Positions 57,866 to 64,000 of a stretch of DNA of 64,000 nucleotides are shown piece after piece. The stretch covers positions 23,223,652 to 23,287,651 of the forward strand of contig CM055613.1 of the NCBI GenBank assembly GCA_029379385.1, written 5' to 3'. Numbering within the stretch: the stretch's first letter is position 1; every line of letters starts with the position of its first letter. Source of the stretch: Quillaja saponaria (taxonomy: Eukaryota; Streptophyta; Magnoliopsida; Fabales; Quillajaceae). Both the position numbers and the translations under genes were made by a program. The notes under the pieces were generated by a model. That model saw only the letters and a program-made list of their open reading frames with translations, was not told where the DNA came from and did not search any database.

Positions 57866-58527
57866 TCTGGATTAATTATGGTTCCTAAGACCTCTTGGGG
57901 ATTTATCTTTTTCACTTCCTAAAACGGGTACACAACAGCCTATCCACGACCAACAATTACCTAAACAGAAGCTACTAATCCTTAAGCATATAGGATTTTA
58001 ATCAACCAGAAATGAAAAACATATAGTAGTCATAGAAGATGAGGAAAAGTAAAACTTACAGAGAATAACTTCAAATATTATTACAGAGAATATCCGTTAC
58101 AGGTACAAGCTACAGGTACACAAGCTACTGGTATGCAATCTACTGGTATAAGCTTTTGTTGTTTACAGGATCTGATACCATTTACATAAAACGAAGGCAG
58201 AAGAAAAGATTTTTACAAGAGAGGAAAGGTGTATACAAGATGGTGAGGGAGAGTGGATGTTGCAAGATGATCTTAAATGCTTAAGCATCTCTCCTATTTA
58301 TAGAAAATTTTTACAACTTAATTATTACAATAGATAATAAGGAATCTACTTTATTAGCTGTAAAGTAGATTTCTTTACCTAAAATAAGATAAGGCTTATC
58401 TTTCTTTAGATAAGACGTTTTTTTTGGATAGTGACTTGTCATCTGTCTGTCTCCATGAATAGTGAGCGAAGGAAAAGAGAAAAAGGTGAGGAAAAAAAAT
58501 GTTCAAACAAGAGTGGGAAGAAGACTA

Positions 58528-58860
58528 AACTTGTACGAATGGTGCGCTGTGGGATTTTTCTCCTTTTCCGACAGTGAGGTTGGTGATTTTATTGTTCTGA
58601 AATTTGTGTAAGTGAAGTCGATCTGAGGTAAGGTTTATGGATCTGGATGAGTGAGGTACTGAAATAATGACCATGAATTAAACTTCCACCCTAACTCATA
58701 TTCCTAAACGTTATTTGCTTCAATTTTTGAGAGTTAAGTTGAGACGAATGCGAAGAACACCCAACTTGTAAATCCTAAGCTGTGACATTTTCCCCTTTTC
58801 CGATAGTGAGCTAAGTGGTTTTATTATTCTGAAATTTGGGTAAGTGAGCTTGATGTGGAG
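58528..58860. repeat. Direct repeat, two main copies of about 100 bp
   Basis: Copies at about 58528-58630 and 58765-58860 share ccttttccga, agtgag, ttttatt.ttctgaaattt and gtaagtga. Weaker echoes (gtgagctcgatctgg, gtgagctcaatg) follow at 59018 and 59166. Poly-T tracts occur at 59058-59078 and 59092-59110. No gene is recognised here. Confidence 0.7.
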
Positions 58861-59569
58861 TAGGGATAGAGTTTGTTTGTTTGTTTTTTTTTTTCTCAGA
58901 TTGTTCTACTATTCTTTGTTTGTCTGTGTTTTTCACTATCTTGTGCTTGAAAATCTAGGTAACGAAGAGTAGGTGTTTGGTTTATGTTTGAGTGCTAAAA
59001 AACACCCCCAAGTTGTGAGTGAGCTCGATCTGGGGTTGGGCTTTGTGATCTAGGTGGTTTTTTTTTTTTTTTTTTTTAAACTGTGTTTAGGTTTTTTTTT
59101 TTTTTTTTTTCAGATTATTCTTTGGCTGGGTTTCTAATTGTTTTTTTTTTCAGAAATTTCTGTAAGTGAGCTCAATGTTGTGTGATCTGGGTGGTTTATT
59201 TTTTTGGCTAGGTTAATTTTATTTTTTATTTTTACAACTATTTCAATAAGTATTCATATTACTTGATATTTTTATATAATTCTTTCTTTTCTTTAAGGGT
59301 AGAGTCAGCAACCATAAATACATTGTAAACTAATCATTTACTTGTGTTTTTCCAGTATGTTTTAAACTGTTATTTTGACTTATATATTGGATTTTGGATA
59401 TCTAGGATTTATATATCATGCTTGTCTTATTACTTGCAAGATCTTTTTTCCTTCTTGCAGTCATGATTTATTTTTTTATCTCATATTGGTTGATATGTAA
59501 AGCAGTTGTAGATTATAGAAAACACAAAGGAATTAAAAGAAAAATTGAAAGCTCGCCTTGATCTGGCAT

Positions 59570-60163
59570 CTTTAAGAATGGTGATTTTTGGGGTTCTACT
59601 CTTGGAGCTTATATTCGAGTATCTAGTTATGGATCATTTGTAGCAGAGTGTTGTGTTATGAATAGATTATCTTCTGCACATTTGGTCATAGAATTATTTG
59701 TTTCTCACATATCCTTAACTACATTTTCTCATTTTTTATTTATTGTAATCAAAGCCTTTACTTAACAATAATAATATCAAGGATCTTGTTGATCCTTCAC
59801 TTGGTAATAGTTATGATCCAGAAGAGATGGATCAGGTGGTTTTGACTGCATCTTTATGCATTGACCAATCACCTATCTTACGTCCTTGTATGAGTCAGGC
59901 AACTACTGAACATTTAAAGTTTGAATATCATGGTTTATTCAAGTGGTAAGACAGAAGGTTGGAAAAATCATCATATAGATAATTGATAGATCTTGTTTTT
60001 GTTTGTTGTAGGTTGTAATACTGCTAAGCGCTAATAAGAATGAGCAAGAGTTTGCAAATGAATGATAAAGGGCGAATATTCGAAGAATATACTCTGAAGA
60101 GCTACTAGATGCACAAGAATATAACTCAACAAAGTTTCTAAGTGATCGCAATCTACGCAATTA
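59570..60163 (+). pseudogene. Receptor-like cytoplasmic kinase (RBK-type) C-terminal pseudogene
   Basis: A first piece reads FGVLLLELI at about 59588-59615, kinase subdomain IX, and then degrades with stops. Next, 59749-59898 gives SKPLLNNNNIKDLVDPSL and EEMDQVVLTASLCIDQSPIL (subdomains X-XI), ending at CAG followed by gc instead of gt. After TTGTAG, 60012-60163 continues with VVILLSANKNEQE and, past two adjacent stops, YSEELLDAQEYNSTKFLSD. That end is characteristic of Rho-GTPase-binding kinases RBK1/RBK2. The catalytic N-lobe is not present in the window. Retained intron positions show it came from genomic DNA, not from an mRNA copy. Confidence 0.78.
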
Positions 60164-60169
60164 ACAAGT

Positions 60170-61260
60170 TGATTTAGCTTATTAAAAACTAAGGGTTAGG
60201 ATATTAAAAACATATGGTAGGTAGTCAAAGTAGTTGCTAATAGATCAAGGGTGCTTGGAAGTCCCATGGAAATGAAATCATTTATATTTGTTTTCTTTGG
60301 CATTTAAGAACACTAGTCCATTTCCTAAATTGAGTTATCTACTTGTTTATAAACAATTGTGACATGTGCTTTATCGATCATCCCTATTTCCATTTTCATT
60401 TACAAATCTACTGTAAGGATCGGTTTCAAATACCATAAAAACTTGAAACAAGGATGGACTAGTTTCAAATTCCATGTAAAACAGTATGTGATGAGTCTAT
60501 TTCTAGAGGACTCTTGCTTTTATATATATATCCTTTAACTCACCTGAAAAAACTTCAAAGGTCATTCTTGACTTTTTTTTATGAAATGTTAGTCTTTTTT
60601 CTGCAGTATTAACTTTTTCCATGTTGACCAAATTGTTGCTATGTACCTTGTAATTTAACACTCTAAGGAGTTCATGTTAGAATCTATACAAGAGGAGATT
60701 AATTGTCTCTTACTGCTAGACTCCTAATATATTTCCATTGAAGCAGGAAAACAAAAAAGTAAAAGGAAGTTCAATTGTCATTGATGAGATCATAAAAATG
60801 GAATATTGAGGTGTTGTATTATTACACCTTCTTCATTTTTTGCATTGATTTTAATTTTTTTCATTTTCAATATCTCAACAAAATTTGAGAATATTAAGGT
60901 GTTGGATTATTACACCATTTTCAATCTCTGCAATAAGGCAAATTTTGACAATGAACTTATATCTCAAATAATATAGATACTTGAGTAATGTGAATGAAAA
61001 CATGAATATCAACCTTATGAATGTGGCTATTTGTCAAATTAAACTTGTCAAAGTAGCACATTATCAATTACTAAGAACAACAGCCAAATAAAAAACGATA
61101 CATTTTTTTTTGGCCAATTATCTGTAATGTTTTGGGAACACATCAAGCAATCTCCCATCTTTTAATTTTTTATTTTTATTTTTAGAATAAACTTTAAAAA
61201 AATACACAATTTAAAAGAAATAAAATATTATTTTAATGGAAAAAACACCTCTGTGGGGAA
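60170..61260. other. Intergenic DNA, no gene recognised
   Basis: No domain-bearing frame. Two copies of an ggtgttg-attattacacc word at about 60812 and 60898 can each form a small hairpin and may be remnants of a short element. Confidence 0.4.
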
Positions 61261-61267
61261 AAATTAG

Positions 61268-61606
61268 TCACAGTGACCACAATAGAGCCATGAAGACCAT
61301 TATGGGTCATGTAGTGCTCAGTGCTACCATATTAGCCATAATCTTGGCCATACAGATTGCCATTCCCACAAGCTCCACCTAATTTACCCAAATTTAATTA
61401 CACAACATAACCAAAAAGGCATTTTTCTTTGAGAAAGAAGAAACTTAGAATAAAATTCTGAAATAAGTTGTGTAACTTGTAACATACATACCCATTGTCC
61501 CTTAAGCATCACTCCCACCATAAGAAGTTGCATGAGCATTTGTCCAACCTCTACATTCATAAGCATGAGCATATGCCATGGATATAAAAGCAAATGAGAC
61601 ATTTTT
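61268..61606 (-). pseudogene. Expansin pseudogene fragment (exon 1 and start of exon 2)
   Basis: On the minus strand, 61606-61492 encodes RGWTNAHATSYGGSDA, then a TAA where the family has Ser, then GTMG up to a GTATGT donor. After an intron of about 113 bp ending TTAG, 61378 onward gives GGACGNGNLYGQDYG followed by TAA. These are the first motifs of the expansin GH45-like domain (compare GGACGYGNLYSQGYG). Expansins loosen cell walls. The signal peptide region is only partly legible, and the HFD motif and C-terminal CBM63 domain are absent. Two stops within 40 residues show it is dead. Confidence 0.78.
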
Positions 61607-61661
61607 TTTCTTGCATGAGACAAATTAGAATGTATTAAACTTTGTCTCTAATTATGCAGTT

Positions 61662-61992
61662 TAGATCATGGTTAAAGAATAATTAGAGCAAAATTCTTAT
61701 ATTTTGAATTATAGTAATGTTAAATTTGATCAAATTTAGAAAATTTAATGATTAATTAAAAAAATTGAATTAATTATGTCATTAGTCGGTAGATCATGCG
61801 TAAAGGATAATTAGAGCACCACTCATACATTTTGAATTATGACAACATTGAATTTGATCAAATTTCGAAAATTTAATAATTAAAAAAATTAATTTAGTAT
61901 CGTTAAATCATGTGTAAAGGATAATTAGAGTACCACTCCTACATTTTGAATTATGACAAGATTGAATTTGATCAAATTTAGAAAATTTGAAG
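61662..61992. repeat. Tandem repeat, three copies of about 90-130 bp
   Basis: Copies start at about 61662, 61791 and 61905 with agatcatg or aaatcatg. They share aaggataattagag, cattttgaattatgaca and gaatttgatcaaattt. The array runs directly into the palindromic MITE that follows. Confidence 0.85.
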
Positions 61993-62006
61993 ATTAATTT
62001 AATATT

Positions 62007-62441
62007 GGGGCACAAAATTAAAATTAGGGCAAAAAGTACAATTTATAAAATATGGGAGAAAATATGAAATAATATAAATTGTCCATTAGCTACTTTACCC
62101 GGTTAGCCTATTTTGGCTAGAAAAACATGGCAGATGCTTTGTTCAGGCTTTTTCAGGAATTTTACATGTGTTGGGCTAGAGAGAGTGCTACGTAAGCGGG
62201 ACACTAGGTACTGAAAAGTGGGGTTGAGCACTTTGAGCACCTAGTGTCCCGCCTACACGGCAACCTCTCCAGCCCAACACATGTAAAATTCATGAAAACC
62301 CTGATTGTCATGTTTTTTCTAGGTTTTCTAGCCAAAACAAGCTAACCGAGTAGAGTAGCTAATGGACAATTTATATTATTTCATATTTTCTCCCATATTT
62401 TATAAATTGTACTTTTTGCCCCAATTTTAATTTTGTGCAGC
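62007..62441. mobile_element. Palindromic MITE, arms about 203 bp
   Basis: Left arm 62007-62210 and right arm 62239-62441 are near-perfect reverse complements around a loop of about 28 bp. Anchors include gggcacaaaattaaaatt, ttacatgtgttgggct and gcgggacactaggt with their inverses. It has no coding capacity. Flanking sequence shows no clean target duplication, so the superfamily is uncertain; long arms suggest a Mutator-type or foldback element. Confidence 0.88.
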
Positions 62442-62640
62442 AATTTTAAATCATTTACTCATAATTAAATTTGTCAACCTCCCCTACAGTTATATAAAAA
62501 AATTTGACAAGTAACCAAAAAGTAGAAAATTAACTGGACCCATTAATAACAAGGAGAACAAAAATGTTAGCGCATAATATACTACCAACCATTAAAAATG
62601 ATCAAAGCTTCTGATCCATTGTTTAGAAGAAGAAAAGAAA

Positions 62641-63088
62641 AGCTTCATATTAATTATGTTTTCCTTCTTCTCCAAGTGGGTGCTTTTCTTCTTCTCCAAC
62701 TTCCATTCTCAACACAACCACAACATTTCCATATATAAGGTAAGTTTTATAAATAAATTTGTTGCTTTATATATTTTCATTTTAATTGAAATGTTGTTCT
62801 TGTAAACCCTATTTAATTAGAGGCACTTTATGTGATTTTGTTGAGCAATATACATAAAAAAAAAAAAAAAAGCTTCAGATCCATTCATTTTCCTTCTACT
62901 CCAATTGAGTGCTTTTCTTCTTCTCCAACTTCCATTGTCAACATAACCACAAAACATTTACGTGTATAAGGTAAGTTCTATAAACAAATTTGTTGCTTTC
63001 TATATTTTTGTTTTAATTTAAATATTTTTCTTGTAAACCCTATTTAATTAGAAGCACTTTATGTGATTTTGTTAAGCAGTATACATTT
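62641..63088. repeat. Tandem duplication of a leader region, period about 230 bp
   Basis: Copy A (62641-62854) and copy B (62871-63088) share agcttca, gtgcttttcttcttctcca, acttccatt, a taaggtaagtt splice-donor-like word and gtaaaccctatttaattaga. Both copies would place a leader exon and donor upstream of the FAR1-type gene. A poly-A tract of 17 bases marks the junction. Confidence 0.9.
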
Positions 63089-63323
63089 TAATTGTATAAA
63101 ACCGGTATACATATTTTCTTCCATGCATAAGTTAAGATTATTAATAATTTTTTCTCAGCCCCATTTAGGTTGGATTTTCAGTATTAAGCAATATACATTT
63201 AGTTGGTTGAAAAATTTATACCAGGTTTTTTATGAAATTTTGAAATGTGAAAATATATATGAAAAATAATATTTATCTTAAAATGATTGTAGTGAAACAA
63301 TTTGTGAAGACTAGAAAATAAGC

Positions 63324-64000
63324 TCAAGAGGTGATAGGCTTAACATTGATTTGAACAAGCCTATTACGGATCAATTTGATGGTGGTAGTAATGAAAATGA
63401 ATTTCATAATGGGGAAGGAGATGACGAATCCAATATCAATAAACCATTGCACGAGCTAATTTTTTTGGAGGTAATGTCTAAAAAGTTAGAAAGCATTGAA
63501 TCAGCTGAGCAACTCTATCATGCATATGTGAAGGAATGTGGATTTGGTGTTCGCAAGGAAAGATTTTATTTAAATAAGCCTAATGGAGAAAAAATAGGTC
63601 GTCATTGGGTTTGTGATAAAGAGAGCAAGCGAGAAGAAAAGTTTAGAAATATAGGTGATAGAAAAAGGGCCGAAACAAAGTGTGGATGTGTTGCCAAATT
63701 TCAAATTAGAAAGTGTATGGGAAGTTCAGATTGGACAATTAAGAATTTTGTGAAATAGCATTTTCACAACCTTGTTCGTCCCAGTATGTCTTATTTAATT
63801 CCTTTTTATAGAAATTTGAATGATGATGATACTGCCTAAATCAATAGCTTTCGTAATGTTGGTATGATGCTAGCTCAAATAATGAGCCTTAGGTCTGAAC
63901 AATTAGGTGGCTACGATAAGGTTAGGTATGTTACTAGTGATCTTTATAATTACATTGGTAATTGTCATCGCAAGAAAGTGGACGAGTGTGATGCTAGTTA
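63324..64000 (+). pseudogene. FAR1-type transposase-derived protein, N-terminal part, with stops; runs off the window
   Basis: The frame holds LESIESAEQLYHAYVKECGF, GVRKERFY, HWVCDKE and KCGCVAKFQIRK. This is the FAR1 DNA-binding domain of FHY3/FAR1-like proteins, domesticated or active relatives of MULE transposases. A TAG at 63756-63758 interrupts right after IKNFVK, where the family continues with xHNH; the sequence goes on HFHNLVRPS. A second in-frame stop, TAA, is at 63837-63839. Homology continues to the window edge (GGYDKVRYVTSDLYNY). No ATG opens the frame; a TAG lies upstream at about 63314, so an earlier exon is needed. Both stops could come from single changes in glutamine codons. 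Confidence 0.75.

Larger units (their letters stand above)
51041..58453. mobile_element. Endogenous pararetrovirus (Caulimoviridae), rearranged, head-to-head
   Basis: The plus arm (51041 to about 55956) runs in viral order: end of reverse transcriptase/RNase H, probable transactivator region, promoter, tRNA-Met primer site, then the first ORF with coat and movement domains. From about 55976 to 58453 the promoter-to-coat part is present again in reverse. Coat and movement domains within one ORF are known in cavemoviruses and solendoviruses, so the source may be related to those genera; this is inference. The protease, most of RT, and both intact copies of any gene are missing. Stops and shifts are frequent in both arms, so this is an old non-functional integrant. 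Confidence 0.85.
53121..58453. repeat. Inverted duplication of pararetroviral sequence, arms about 2.3 kb
   Basis: Plus-arm positions from 53121 to about 55510 pair with minus-arm positions from 58453 down to about 55976. Clear anchors are the acagacagacagatg word, the TATA region, the primer site, the ATG at 53698 versus 57865, and the coat region. The movement domain lies only in the plus arm. Many single-base differences show the arms have diverged since duplication or came from two related viral copies. Confidence 0.9.

Overview
The window is nuclear DNA of a flowering plant, most likely a eudicot. It is AT-rich, and the only two intact-looking host genes have plant-specific families and GT-AG introns: an auxin-receptor F-box gene of the TIR1/AFB family (19805-22097, three exons, 573 aa) and a GRAM-domain GEM-like gene (37695-38760, three exons, 291 aa). 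I cannot name the species. I saw no tRNA, rRNA or CRISPR array.

Nearly everything else is transposable-element or viral debris, most of it decayed. From left to right: a broken Myb/SANT-like gene (4188-5630); a probable 11.7-kb Helitron (6802-18549) with a degraded Rep-helicase gene and exon-sized pieces of three unrelated host genes (patellin, phospholipase D, HMG-box), ending in a large palindrome; the AFB gene; a possible solo LTR (about 24.4-25.75 kb); a 2.3-kb non-autonomous hAT element (26558-28892, 8-bp target duplication aacacaca); and a 5.2-kb hAT element with a decayed BED-finger transposase (29238-34404, 8-bp duplication gttctaat).

The GEM-like gene follows. Next is an 8-kb Mutator-like element (about 39770-47866, minus-strand genes) with a MURA-type transposase pseudogene and a second pseudogene with a plant mobile domain. 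Directly abutting it is a 2-kb non-autonomous relative (47878-49850) carrying a protein-kinase fragment (Pack-MULE). Their terminal repeats are built as a chain of short perfect palindromes.

From 51041 to about 58453 lies an endogenous pararetrovirus (Caulimoviridae) integrated as a head-to-head inverted duplication with a telomere-like spacer at the centre. One arm keeps the end of RT/RNase H, a probable transactivator region, promoter, tRNA-Met primer site, coat and movement regions; the other keeps only the promoter-to-coat part. All copies have many stops. The right end holds a receptor-like cytoplasmic kinase pseudogene (RBK type), an expansin pseudogene, a palindromic MITE, a tandemly duplicated leader, and a FAR1-type gene with stops that runs off the window.

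The genes do not form a pathway. The two host genes sit apart in a repeat-rich segment; the interest lies in element architecture and gene capture.
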